Shown in pieces: positions 48,823 through 59,794 of a stretch of 64,000 nucleotides of DNA. The notes under the pieces were generated by a model that made no database searches, was not told where the DNA came from, and saw nothing but the letters and a program-made list of their open reading frames with translations. Source of the stretch: Nostoc sp. XA010 (GTDB lineage: Bacteria; Cyanobacteriota; Cyanobacteriia; Cyanobacteriales; Nostocaceae); contig NZ_JAIVFX010000007.1 in assembly GCF_020829625.1 (NCBI RefSeq), positions 131,344 to 195,343 of the forward strand. The letters are read 5' to 3'. A program made the position numbers and the translations under genes. The first letter of the stretch is position 1; each line of letters opens with the position of its first letter.

Positions 48823-49053
48823 GAAATAGCAAATGCGAACGCCGAAATAGCAAATGCGAACGCCGAAGTAGCAAATGCGAACGCCGAAATAGCAAATGCG
48901 TTCGCTGAAATAGCAAATGCGTTCGCCGAAGTAGCAAATGCGTTCGCTGAAATAGCAAATGCGTTCGCTGAAATAGCAAATGCGTTCGCTGAAATAGCAA
49001 ATGCGTTCGCTGAAATAGCAAATGCGTTCGCTGAAATAGCAAATGCGAACGAA
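48823..49053. repeat. 21-bp tandem repeat, 11 copies
   Basis: Eleven head-to-tail copies of GAAATAGCAAATGCGTTCGCT with variants GTA for ATA and GCGAACGCC for GCGTTCGCT. Because 21 is a multiple of three, all frames remain open: AEIANAF on plus and LLFQRTH on minus. Neither has a convincing start and gene context. Confidence 0.93.
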
Positions 49054-49057
49054 GCCT

Positions 49058-49267
49058 TTATCCCTGCTGCATTACACGCTTTGAACGTAAATGCAGCAGA
49101 GATAAAAACTCTGCCAGCTCAACCAGCCCTTCTGCTTCTCGTCGTTCTCCAAGGGTAAGCGCTTCGCCTACATCTTAGCGATCTAGCAAAAATTGTAGAC
49201 GCTCTTGGACAGCTTCAAGAAGTTGAAAGTGAGTCAGTTCAACAGGTATCTGAATAATTTCAACCAT
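49058..49267 (-). pseudogene. Small conserved cyanobacterial gene with in-frame TAA
   Basis: From ATG 49267 the frame gives MVEIIQIPVELTHFQL then ERLQFLLDR, hits TAA at codon 31 (49177-49175) and continues as DVGEALTLGERREAEGLVEL, AEFLSLLHLRSKRV to 49058. This is one small protein family common in cyanobacteria (about 70 residues, unknown function) in which Gln usually stands where the stop is (CAA to TAA). The 21-bp repeat array abuts its 3' end. Confidence 0.65.
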
Positions 49268-49353
49268 ACAAAGTATGTCTAGTAAAATTGCAACCACTTG
49301 TAGAGCGAGTGTAACTCAATGTGGTTTATGCTAGACAATCTGATAATTGAGAA

Positions 49354-50455
<1,102 letters not shown>

Positions 50456-50570
50456 TAACTGGTGATATGCTAAAAATGTTCCTGAGTAACTTATTGCATA
50501 AAGTAATTTTGCTCGGCAATAACATTTTATCTTCACCATTTCAGCTTATAAATAAGGGAATATTTAGGGA

Positions 50571-52118
50571 ATGAGCGGGCAAAATCAAAACCAAGATGAT
50601 CGCGTAGGCGCAGCCAGCCGCAGGCATCGGCAAAACTTAATATCGGAGACATATCCCCCATCTACAGATGAGGATGCAAATGCAGACTCAAGGGACTTTT
50701 TCGCCGATATTTTTGCAGATTTTGAGCCGCAGAACACCACAGATGGCAGCTACAGAGGAACAATGGCGAAAATAAAAGCAACGGAATTACACTATCAAGA
50801 AGTTTTTGAGCAGAAGTTAGTCGAAGCCAATACTAATTTAAAGAGGGATAGAATTAGAGTTAGCATTAAACAAACTGGGAATTCTCTCCAGTTACGGGCT
50901 ACCCTACCGTTAAAACCAGGCGATGCCTACGGCGGACATTCGCAAAGCGTCTCGCAGAGAAGCGAACGCAGCTTGGGTAAGGAAAAAAAACAGTATGACT
51001 TGTCTCTAGGGATACCAGCAAATTTAGAGGGACTGAAAACTGCGATCGAGGAAAGTTACGAGTTGGGTAAATTAATCGCTCGCCATACTTTCGAGTGGAA
51101 TGAGAAGTATTTAGGAATTAAATCTAGAGAAAAGCAAGAGATAAAAACTATTGGGGAATTATTAGATACATTTGATGAAAAATATTATCAAACCCGTCAG
51201 AAAACTATAACCAGTCAAAATACTTTTGCTAACTATATATCCGTTATTAAAAGAAACTTTCCTTTAACAACTTTGTCAACAAAAAATCATTTTGAGGAAA
51301 TTATTAATTCATTTCAGGGAAATAAAAAAAATGAATTAATTGCGGTAACTTCTGTTTTTATTAAAACCTTTCAGTTGGGATTTATACTTGATGTGAGACG
51401 GGATCATGTCACTCCTGCCCATCGAGAAATACCTGAAAATGATAAAATAGTATCTTCTTTTGACCTATTTGAAAAATTCGCCCTCAATCGCAAAAATACA
51501 AATATCACTGATGAAATAGACACCTGGGAAATGTGGCGTTGGGTATATGGAATGTTGGCAACCTTTGGGTTAAGACCAAGGGAATTATTTGTCGAACCAG
51601 ATATTAACTGGTGGATGTGTCCCCAAAATATAGACCATACTTGGAAAGTCAATAAGAATACAAAAACTGGATATCGAGAAGTTATTCCTTTTGTTCGTGA
51701 ATGGATAGAATTATTTGATTTAAAAAACCCCAAACCATTAAATATTTTAGAAAACAAGGTGACAAAAATTGCATCTGTGCAAAATATTAATTGGATGCGG
51801 AGAGATATATCCAGATGGTTTAGAAAAGTGGGAATTGAGTTTCAACCCTACGATTTGCGTCATGCTTGTGCGATTCGAGCGCATCTTCAGGGAATACCCA
51901 TCAAAGCCGCAGCAGACAATTTAGGTCATACTGTTGATGAACATACAAAAACCTATCAAAGATGGTTTGGCATTGAAAACCGGAAAAAAGCCTTTGGTGA
52001 GGTAATTAGTCAAAAGTCGTTAATTGAGTTGCAAAAAAATGAAATATTGGCGCTCAGGATGGAGAATGAAAGGTTGAAGTTGGAAGTTGAAAAGTTGAAA
52101 TTCTCGGAGAATGTCTAA
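50571..52118 (+). CDS. xisC: hupL-element site-specific recombinase XisC
   Basis: A 515-residue tyrosine recombinase closely related to XisA. Catalytic candidates are Arg335/Arg337 (GLRPRE), Arg430 (YDLRHACAIR, Tyr427 in place of the usual His), His453 and Tyr462 (KTYQRW); a coiled coil closes the protein. Two copies of the small dispersed repeat are embedded in frame: near residues 10-20 (RVGAASRRHR) and near 119-135 (AYGGHSQSVSQRSERSL), the latter absent from XisA. ATG 50571 is used; ATG 50763 (MAKIKATEL), preceded by AGAGGA, aligns with the XisA start and may be the true one. Confidence 0.94.
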   Translation: MSGQNQNQDDRVGAASRRHRQNLISETYPPSTDEDANADSRDFFADIFADFEPQNTTDGSYRGTMAKIKATELHYQEVFEQKLVEANTNLKRDRIRVSIKQTGNSLQLRATLPLKPGDAYGGHSQSVSQRSERSLGKEKKQYDLSLGIPANLEGLKTAIEESYELGKLIARHTFEWNEKYLGIKSREKQEIKTIGELLDTFDEKYYQTRQKTITSQNTFANYISVIKRNFPLTTLSTKNHFEEIINSFQGNKKNELIAVTSVFIKTFQLGFILDVRRDHVTPAHREIPENDKIVSSFDLFEKFALNRKNTNITDEIDTWEMWRWVYGMLATFGLRPRELFVEPDINWWMCPQNIDHTWKVNKNTKTGYREVIPFVREWIELFDLKNPKPLNILENKVTKIASVQNINWMRRDISRWFRKVGIEFQPYDLRHACAIRAHLQGIPIKAAADNLGHTVDEHTKTYQRWFGIENRKKAFGEVISQKSLIELQKNEILALRMENERLKLEVEKLKFSENV

Positions 52119-52330
52119 CAATCCAGAGGACTGCGGACAGCTTTACCACCACGGTTAAGAACGTGGGTATAAATCATGGTGGTTTTGACATCATCTTTAA
52201 CCCGTAAATTTAAGGCTTCATTTAATCGAAAACCAGTGCCATAAAGTAATTTGATTAAAAGTTGATGTACTCCATATAATTTTTGAATGATTGCAAAAAC
52301 TTCATCTTTCGTAATAATGTTTGGCAGGAA
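52115..52330 (-). pseudogene. Integron-integrase-like tyrosine recombinase remnant with internal deletion
   Basis: The minus-strand frame ending at TAG 52117-52115 encodes IITKDEVFAIIQKLYGVHQL, LLYGTGFRLNEALNLRVKD joined directly to VKTTMIYTHVLNRGGKAVRS. The first blocks are the Arg-I region and the last is the Tyr region of IntI/XerC-type integrases; about 100 residues between them, including the HxxR box, are missing, as is the N-terminal domain. The deletion is in frame. Its end overlaps the xisC stop tail to tail. Confidence 0.8.
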
Positions 52331-52356
52331 AATTCCGTATAATAATTCCGTATAAT
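52331..52356. repeat. Tandem 13-bp repeat
   Basis: Two exact copies of AATTCCGTATAAT, 110 bp upstream of the secreted-protein gene. The TATAAT within each copy could be a -10 element, so this may be its promoter duplicated. Confidence 0.6.
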
Positions 52357-52467
52357 ACTCTAAAAATCATAAATACTCCGACTCAACTTAACCACTCTGG
52401 ACTGAAAGTCCAGGTGTAAGTTCCATAGCCTTTTGAGTTCGCTTCAAAATCTACGGAGAAAACTGCC

Positions 52468-52983
52468 ATGAATCTCATGAATCTATCGCTCAAGAAACTC
52501 GCTTATTTTGCTACACCTGCTTTAGCTGGATTAGTCTTAACTTTAGGCGGGGCAATTTTAACTGGTAGTTTGCCTGCTTCCGCAAATCTTGCTGGGAACT
52601 GGACTAGTATAGAATCAATTCGCGATAACGTCGTTATTTTTTACTCTACAAACGGAGCGGCAACTGTTGCTAGCATCCTCGGCGGTTCTGGTAATGTGCA
52701 GACACTCAGAACCTATACCTTTGCTGGGGGTTGGACTCACTTAACGAAGATCCGTAATGGTGTCATCTTGTTCTATAACGCCTCAACAGGAGCGGCAACT
52801 GTTGTTAGCTTCGACAATTCTGGTAATATACAGACACAACAAGGTTATACCTTTGCTGGGGGTTGGACTCGCGTAACGAAGATCCGTGATGGTGTTATCT
52901 TGTTCTATAACGCCTCAACAGGAGCGGCAACTGTTGTTAACTTCGACAATTCTGGTAATATACAGACACAACAAGCTTTGTAA
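52468..52983 (+). CDS. Secreted repeat protein, 171 residues
   Basis: A small exported protein with a signal peptide (hydrophobic residues about 12-34, ending near LPASA). The mature part is about three tandem repeats of about 44 residues, each with TFAGGWT, KIRxGVILFYNASTGAATVV and DNSGNIQTQQ. The second and third repeats are nearly identical in DNA (52720-52980), a sign of recent duplication. The pattern recalls beta-propeller or blade-like repeats; no named family recognised. It is cargo of the hupL element. Confidence 0.75.
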   Translation: MNLMNLSLKKLAYFATPALAGLVLTLGGAILTGSLPASANLAGNWTSIESIRDNVVIFYSTNGAATVASILGGSGNVQTLRTYTFAGGWTHLTKIRNGVILFYNASTGAATVVSFDNSGNIQTQQGYTFAGGWTRVTKIRDGVILFYNASTGAATVVNFDNSGNIQTQQAL

Positions 52984-53089
52984 AGAGTGCGATCGCCGAT
53001 CTTGTAGGGTGCGTAAATGCAATGTAACGCACCTTATTACTTAATATTATTGACACTGGCTTGAACGCAGTTCCAATTTTTTAGTGCGA

Positions 53090-53422
53090 TTATGAGAGGG
53101 CAAGCAATGATGAATTTTCATCTTCATAAAATAATTTAATCGTGCTGAACTCCCGACGCAGTAAATTTTCAACTTGTAAGGTAGAACAGTTTCCAAATCT
53201 AAGCCAGATGACTTTTGGGGGATTTCCAAACAGTAAACTTAGATCGTGCATATCAGCATCTTTCGAGACGATCATCAAATCATTATCTTTTGCATAATTC
53301 CAAACTATCGGGTCTATTGTTGCTTTCATGCCTACATCTCGAACATGAAGTGAGTCTGGAAAAAGATCGCTCAAACGAGTGGATAATTTAGGGGATAAGT
53401 TTTCATCAAACAGTAATTTCAT
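53090..53422 (-). CDS. DUF5615 PIN-like putative toxin (hupL element)
   Basis: A 110-residue protein with MKLLFDENLSPKLSTRL, DSLHVRDVGM, NDLMIVSKDADM and GNPPKVIWLRFGN. The acidic residues (DEN, D, KDAD) expected for the PIN-like site are retained, unlike the 45414 copy. It overlaps DUF433 by 4 bp. Related relic at 18202-18420. Confidence 0.87.
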   Translation of the reverse strand: MKLLFDENLSPKLSTRLSDLFPDSLHVRDVGMKATIDPIVWNYAKDNDLMIVSKDADMHDLSLLFGNPPKVIWLRFGNCSTLQVENLLRREFSTIKLFYEDENSSLLALS

Positions 53423-53649
53423 GCTGATAATGGAGAAATCATAAGCCGACGTTCACGGTCAGCCGCATAAGCAATACAAGCTTTTAAATCTTCTCGCGTT
53501 AGATCGGGAAAATCATCAAGAATTTCTGCTTCGGTCATCTCGGAAGCTAGGTATTCAAGCACCTCATAAACTGTAATTCGCAAGCCACGCACACAAGGCT
53601 TACCACCGCGTTTATTCGCTTCAATTGTGATATAGTTTCTGTAATTCAT
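53419..53649 (-). CDS. DUF433 putative antitoxin (hupL element)
   Basis: A 76-residue DUF433 protein: GGKPCVRGLRITVYEVLEYL and MTEAEILDDFPDLTREDLKACIAYA. Upstream gene of a two-gene module with DUF5615 (ATGA overlap). If functional it could stabilise the element against loss; that role is inference. Confidence 0.88.
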   Translation of the reverse strand: MNYRNYITIEANKRGGKPCVRGLRITVYEVLEYLASEMTEAEILDDFPDLTREDLKACIAYAADRERRLMISPLSA

Positions 53650-54050
53650 TATGTGGCTAGTGCATTTTTGCCAATTCGTCTGATCGTACCATGTATTTCT
53701 GCTAAAAACTCAATAATTTCACCGTTAAACATCTTTGAGAAAAGCGATCGCTCAATATCCAAAAAAATCAATACTTCTATACATAACCTGACCTGTGATT
53801 ATTTAAACTCCGATATTACTATTTACGCATTTATATTGAGAAAAATCCTGCTTTATACTTCAATATAAAGAAAATAATTATACTTAACTACTTGCCTTGG
53901 ACTTCCTTAACTGCGATCGCTAATCTAGGGTTAGGGAAAAATTAGGTAATACCTGAGAAAAGCAAATAACTTTTAACAGAGAAAAATAAATGGATTTACT
54001 GCTAGCTATCTTTGCTTATGGTGTAGCTGACCGTGGATTTATCGCCTAAT
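53650..54050. other. Gene-less right part of the hupL element
   Basis: About 400 bp, AT-rich with GCGATCGC octamers. A 19-codon ORF (53990-54049, MDLLLAIFAYGVADRGFIA) is too short and lacks a clear ribosome site to claim as a gene. Confidence 0.4.
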
Positions 54051-54635
<585 letters not shown>

Positions 54636-54855
54636 TTGTCATTTGTCCTTTGTCATTTGTTATTTGTCTTTGGTCATTTGTTGTTCAATAAGAGGTTGTT
54701 TGAAAATGGTGGCTGAGGTATCCAAAAACTTAGATCCTCCTAAATCCTCCTTAAAAAGGAGGACTTTGAGAAGGTTATTCCCCCCTTTTTAAGGGGGGCT
54801 AGGGGGGATCTCGATACAAGCGTAGACTTTTCAAACATCCTCTAATGACCAATGA
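54636..54855. repeat. hupS-hupL spacer with heptamer array and inverted repeat
   Basis: 220 bp filled by TCATTTGTC/TTTGTCA heptamer-like repeats (54636-54690) and a palindromic block TCCTCCTAAATCC, CCCCCCTTTTTAAGGGGGG (about 54735-54810) flanked by ATTCTTGTT-like/AGAGGTTG sequence with GAGGTTGTTTGAAAA and TTTTCAAACATCCTC as terminal inverted repeats (54690-54842). This looks like another MITE-type insertion in the spacer, whose hairpin may affect the hupS:hupL transcript ratio. Confidence 0.65.
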
Positions 54856-55818
<963 letters not shown>

Positions 55819-56665
55819 CGGCTAGGTGTTTTTGTATTGTTTACCATGCATGATGTAGGTGATAATGGTTGTAAAGTCTCACCTGTTTATCAATATTTAT
55901 TTTTTAATCTTAAGATATTTTTTGGTTTAATTCACTTTCATTAAAAAAGAATTAATCATTAACAATAGCTAAAAGTTTAACCAAATTATTTTAAATTACT
56001 ATGTTTGTTATACTCGTAACAGACTTAACAAATAAAAATAGTAAAAAGAAAATTGTTTTTTACTTACTTACGTTAAATAACCTCGCGGACTGAATTCATT
56101 ACTGTTAAAACTCTGTAACAATTACTGCTAGCTGTTAATTCGTGCAAAAAAATGAGTATTTTAAGCAGTCAGATTTTAATGCAATAACCGAGTCAAATTC
56201 AGTTTGTCAAGATAGTTAAAGATTTCGATTTTTATAGTTGATGAACATATTTTACACTTCGATGATCCCGTGGCGACTATTTGGAATACACTAAATATTA
56301 TGTATGTCAACAATTCAATAAAGAATATTGGGATTGTGTTAGGTGATGATACAAAAAGCATTTTAAAAATATTAGGTGTTTAAAGCTGACATTAATATTA
56401 GCAATTTCCCCCTAGAATTTTAGAAATAGGGTGTTTTATATTTTAGGGATTGGGGACTAGGGATTGGGTACTGGGAAAACTCTTCCCTAATCCCCAGTTC
56501 CTAACCCCCAGTCACTAATCCCTAGTCTCAGACAAAAAGGGGAATTCCGCCTAAAGGACTCGAAGCCTGCGTAAATCAGTATGGCCCGGATTAGACGCCT
56601 AAGCGTGTCTTGATCATTCATGGGTGTTGACATCAATTCCCAATTGGCTAGAGTACGGCAGAGTT
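55819..56665. promoter_or_regulatory. Divergent hupS / extended hyp operon intergenic region, 847 bp
   Basis: AT-rich. It should contain the hupSL and hyp promoters. I found no exact NtcA consensus GTA-N8-TAC by eye. An inverted heptamer pair fills 56440-56536 (GGGGACTAGGGATTGGG against CCCTAATCCCCAGT). No gene is supported; short frames here lack family features. Confidence 0.5.
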
Positions 56666-57634
56666 ATGATCCCCAGCATTACAGATTCGGCGGTGAAGGC
56701 TGCGATCGCAGCTGTTGCATCGGAGTCAGCCACAGCAGAGGAAAAAATCCAAATGCTGATTGAAATAGCACAGGGTTTTCAAAAAAAGCCCAAAGCTGCC
56801 CAAGACTTGCGAAATGCAGTTGGGTTATATTACCGGGCCTATGAGATGTGTGGTGAAGAGTATCCCCTACTGAAAGCCAGGGCGCAAGTAGGTATGGCAG
56901 GGACTTTACAGGCAATACCGGATGCTGACTACCAACTGCTGCTGCAAGCGAAAGTCGGTTATGAAGAGGCGTTACCGATTTTACAGCAATTAGCTTCTCC
57001 AGAGGAAGTAGCTGAGACGCAGATGAATTTTGGGCTGGTGTTGCAGTCGCTAGTACCGTTCAATTTGGCGCGGATAACCGACAGCATCCAGGCTTATCAT
57101 GAGGCGTTGCGGGTGTTTACCTGGGAAGATTACCCCCAAGAATACGCGATTTTGTATAACAATATTGCGATCGCTTACCTTTCTATGCCCCTAGCATCGG
57201 AACGGGAATACTTGCGTCAAGGGTTAGCTGTGCAATCATTTGAGGTAGCACTAAAGCATATTAATTTGATTGACCATCCTAGAGAATATGCGATGTTGCA
57301 AAACAATTTAGGTAACGCTTTGCAATATTTAGTGAGTTCCCATCCTGTGGAGAATAATTTAAGAGCGATCGCAGCTTATGACGAAGCGCTAAAAGTGCGT
57401 AATGCCAACGATACACCTCTAGAGTACGCTAACACAATTTCAAACAAAGCCAACGCTCTATTGAACTTACCAGATGACCAGGAAAAACCAGAAGCTGGTA
57501 ATCTTCAAAATCTTTTGCAAGCGCGTATCTACTATCAAGATGCTTTAGAAATATTTACGAAATACCAACAAATGGGACAAGCAGAGATAGTAGCCCAAGC
57601 ACTACAAGATGTAGAAGCAGAAATAGGGGAATAG
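56666..57634 (+). CDS. Tetratricopeptide-like protein of the extended hyp operon
   Basis: A 322-residue soluble helical repeat protein. Helical hairpins with TPR-like spacing are visible (NAVGLYYRAYEMCGEEYPLL, ETQMNFGLVLQSLVPFNLA, YAILYNNIAIAYLSMP, YAMLQNNLGNALQYLVSSHP, YANTISNKANALLNL). ATG 56666 is chosen; a GTG at 56624 would extend it by 14. In Nostoc the corresponding genes upstream of hypF have been proposed to help mature HupS, which fits a protein-interaction module. Confidence 0.82.
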   Translation: MIPSITDSAVKAAIAAVASESATAEEKIQMLIEIAQGFQKKPKAAQDLRNAVGLYYRAYEMCGEEYPLLKARAQVGMAGTLQAIPDADYQLLLQAKVGYEEALPILQQLASPEEVAETQMNFGLVLQSLVPFNLARITDSIQAYHEALRVFTWEDYPQEYAILYNNIAIAYLSMPLASEREYLRQGLAVQSFEVALKHINLIDHPREYAMLQNNLGNALQYLVSSHPVENNLRAIAAYDEALKVRNANDTPLEYANTISNKANALLNLPDDQEKPEAGNLQNLLQARIYYQDALEIFTKYQQMGQAEIVAQALQDVEAEIGE

Positions 57635-57733
57635 GGAATAAATGATAGGGGATAGGTTAGTTATTTTGTCTCCCTCATCTTCCCACTCCCCACTCCCTAC
57701 TCCCCTAATTCCTAACAATCAGGACAAAATAGC

Positions 57734-58000
57734 ATGAGAGATATTTTAACCTACCCAAACGTGATAAATTTTATCACAAGTTTAGCAGATGGTGATCTGA
57801 ACATAGCAACAGAATTAGTGTGGCTAATCATAGCAGTAGTATTGTCTATGGTCGGTGGTGCAATTGGTGGAATGCTGTTAGCTGGGAAAGATATAGGCTA
57901 TCAGTTTTCAGCAATGCTTGGTGCATTACTTGCCCCTGCTGGTGTAATTCCCGCCATTCTCTTAGGGCTTGCTGCTTTAAACTTATTGACAAATTATTAG
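57734..58000 (+). CDS. Small membrane protein 1 of the extended hyp operon
   Basis: An 88-residue protein with two hydrophobic helices (LVWLIIAVVLSMVGGAIGGM and AMLGALLAPAGVIPAILLGL). No named family. It is followed after 8 bp by a second small membrane protein with GGAGAAAAG as ribosome site. Probably works with HupSL assembly or membrane association; inferred from context only. Confidence 0.75.
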   Translation: MRDILTYPNVINFITSLADGDLNIATELVWLIIAVVLSMVGGAIGGMLLAGKDIGYQFSAMLGALLAPAGVIPAILLGLAALNLLTNY

Positions 58001-58008
58001 GAGAAAAG

Positions 58009-58233
58009 ATGTTAGAAATAGGATGGTATTCTGCCAAGTTATTTTTCAAGGGAAAGCTAATACGCGATCCAGTATATTTTGTCAAGCAAACTACTATTGG
58101 TAGTGCTGTAGGTTTTTTACTGTTAGTGTTACTCGCACAAGCTCCAATTCCCTTCTACTTACCAATAATATTATCTAGCTTAGTGACGGGTATAATTATG
58201 CCATTTCTTCTTAAGGATTTCAAAATGAAGTAA
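58009..58233 (+). CDS. Small membrane protein 2 of the extended hyp operon
   Basis: A 74-residue protein: MLEIGWYSAKLFFKGKLIRD, then two hydrophobic segments (TIGSAVGFLLLVLLAQAPIP and FYLPIILSSLVTGIIMPFLL). ATG 58009 has TAGGAGAAAAG directly upstream. No named family recognised. Confidence 0.75.
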   Translation: MLEIGWYSAKLFFKGKLIRDPVYFVKQTTIGSAVGFLLLVLLAQAPIPFYLPIILSSLVTGIIMPFLLKDFKMK

Positions 58234-58254
58234 TTTGTCATTGGTCATTTATGA

Positions 58255-58312
58255 ATAAGCAATGCCCAATGCCCAATGCCCAATGCCCAATGCCCAATGC
58301 CCAATGCCCCAT
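58255..58312. repeat. CAATGCC heptamer array
   Basis: About eight tandem copies of CAATGCC just before the NifU-Rieske gene. The next ATG follows within 6 bp, so the array occupies the ribosome-binding region, which is unusual and may affect translation. Confidence 0.8.
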
Positions 58313-58317
58313 GAGTA

Positions 58318-59163
58318 ATGACAAAGCTTGAAGAATTAGTTCAGGAAATTAACCGCTTTGAGGCGATTATATCCGAGTGGGATGAAAGCCAAAGGTGCGT
58401 AGCAGTAGGACTGAAAAGAGCAATTGAGGCTTTGCATAAAGCTGCATTGACTAATTTAATTAAAAGCCTCAAACAAGAATCAATGTCAGCTTTACGCCAT
58501 GCTGTTGCTGATGAAGTAGTGTATGGAGTGCTACTTTATCACGAACTAGTTAAACCACCAAAACCACCATTAGCACAGCGCATTCAGACAGCCCTTGAAG
58601 AAGTTCGCCCAGGTTTAAAAAGCCATAATGGGGATGTAGAACTAGTGGCAATTAAGCCACCAGATACCGTAGAAGTCAGATTAATAGGAACTTGCAGTAG
58701 TTGTCCGACTTCTACTTTAACTTTATCTCAGGGAATAGAACAGGCAATCAAAAACCATTGTCCCGAAGTTACCAAAATAGTTGCAGTAAATCACAACCCT
58801 ACTGTTAACAACAGGAATTCTGGTTTAATCAGTCCATTCTCTTCAAAAATAACTTCTACCTGGATCAAAGTGGCAACTATTGATCAAGTTCCTGAATTTA
58901 GTATCTTGGCAGTACAACTTGCTGGTACTTCACTAATTTTACATCGTCAAGGTATAACGGTAAGATGTTACCGTAATGCTTGCAGTCATCTAGGATCTCC
59001 CTTAGAAAAAGGTAAAGTTGAAAATGGGGTTATTACCTGTCCTTCCCACGGATTCCAGTACAGTTTAGAGACAGGTAAATGTTTAACTGCACCTGATGTT
59101 TCGCTTCAGTCGTATCTAGTAAAGATTAAAGACGATAAGATTTTTGTGAAACTGCAAAAATGA
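58318..59163 (+). CDS. NifU-like/Rieske fusion protein of the extended hyp operon
   Basis: A 281-residue fusion. Residues 1-85 are a helical domain (KLEELVQEINRFEAII). Residues about 90-160 match the NifU C-terminal scaffold domain (SHNGDVELVAIKPPD, GTCSSCPTS). Residues about 185-280 are a Rieske [2Fe-2S] domain with CSHLG and CPSHG ligands. It could supply or carry Fe-S clusters for HupS, in line with the proposal that genes beside hypF help mature the small subunit. The start sits 6 bp after a heptamer array. Confidence 0.9.
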   Translation: MTKLEELVQEINRFEAIISEWDESQRCVAVGLKRAIEALHKAALTNLIKSLKQESMSALRHAVADEVVYGVLLYHELVKPPKPPLAQRIQTALEEVRPGLKSHNGDVELVAIKPPDTVEVRLIGTCSSCPTSTLTLSQGIEQAIKNHCPEVTKIVAVNHNPTVNNRNSGLISPFSSKITSTWIKVATIDQVPEFSILAVQLAGTSLILHRQGITVRCYRNACSHLGSPLEKGKVENGVITCPSHGFQYSLETGKCLTAPDVSLQSYLVKIKDDKIFVKLQK

Positions 59164-59794
59164 GCATGCGAAGATAAGATTTCAGCAAATATACTTGACA
59201 ATTAGTTAATCACCGCTAATTTGCTTTTTCATTTCAGTAGTTCGCGCATTCATTTTAGTGTTTTGTGCAAACAAAATGCCTGAATGCTTTCTCAATATTC
59301 CTGAATTCATTCTCATTTGTGTAATTTAGGTATTGATTTTAGTGTTTTGAGAAAGTAAAAAGCCATATTACTTTCTCAAAAGGTCATTTGACTTATTCAA
59401 ACCCCACTTTGCTTACTCATTTTAGTGTTTTCCGCAAGCAAAATGAGCTTTTATTTATTCAAACTCCAGTTGTGCTTACTCATTTTAGTTTTTTCCGCAA
59501 GCAAAAGGTTATTTGACTTACTCATTTTAGTGTTTTCCGCAGGTAAAATAAGCTTTTACTTTCTCAAACCCCAGTTTGCTTTCTCATTTCTGTAAATCCC
59601 GCACTCATGCCAAAGATTCGTTATGTAGCAAAAGTTACTAAAAGCTATGTTGATTTTTTTAAGCTTGATTAATACATAAGTTGATTAGAGGTTTTAACTG
59701 AATTTGAAAAAAGCATAATGCAAAACCGTTACTGTTGTTACATGCTAATCAACATTAATGTTTTTAAATAATTATCAGCCTCTATCTGCGGTTC
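59164..59794. other. Gene-less stretch with degenerate repeats, 631 bp
   Basis: At least five copies of a core CATTTTAGTGTTTTCCGC (near 59254, 59338, 59419, 59479, 59523) followed by AAGCAAAA or variants, interspersed with TTTATTCAAACCCCA-type sequence at varying distance. No ORF covers it. It interrupts an otherwise tight gene cluster. Confidence 0.7.

Noticed and set aside
48728..49042. Minus-strand 104-codon ORF of repeated LLFQRTH heptapeptides
   Set aside because: Produced by the 21-bp tandem array, whose period is a multiple of three. No supporting start context or family.
53990..54049. 19-codon ORF at the right end of the hupL element
   Set aside because: Too short and without a clear ribosome site; cannot be told from chance.
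55819..56665. An exact NtcA site upstream of hupS
   Set aside because: Only imperfect matches to GTA-N8-TAC were seen by eye; not enough to call a site.
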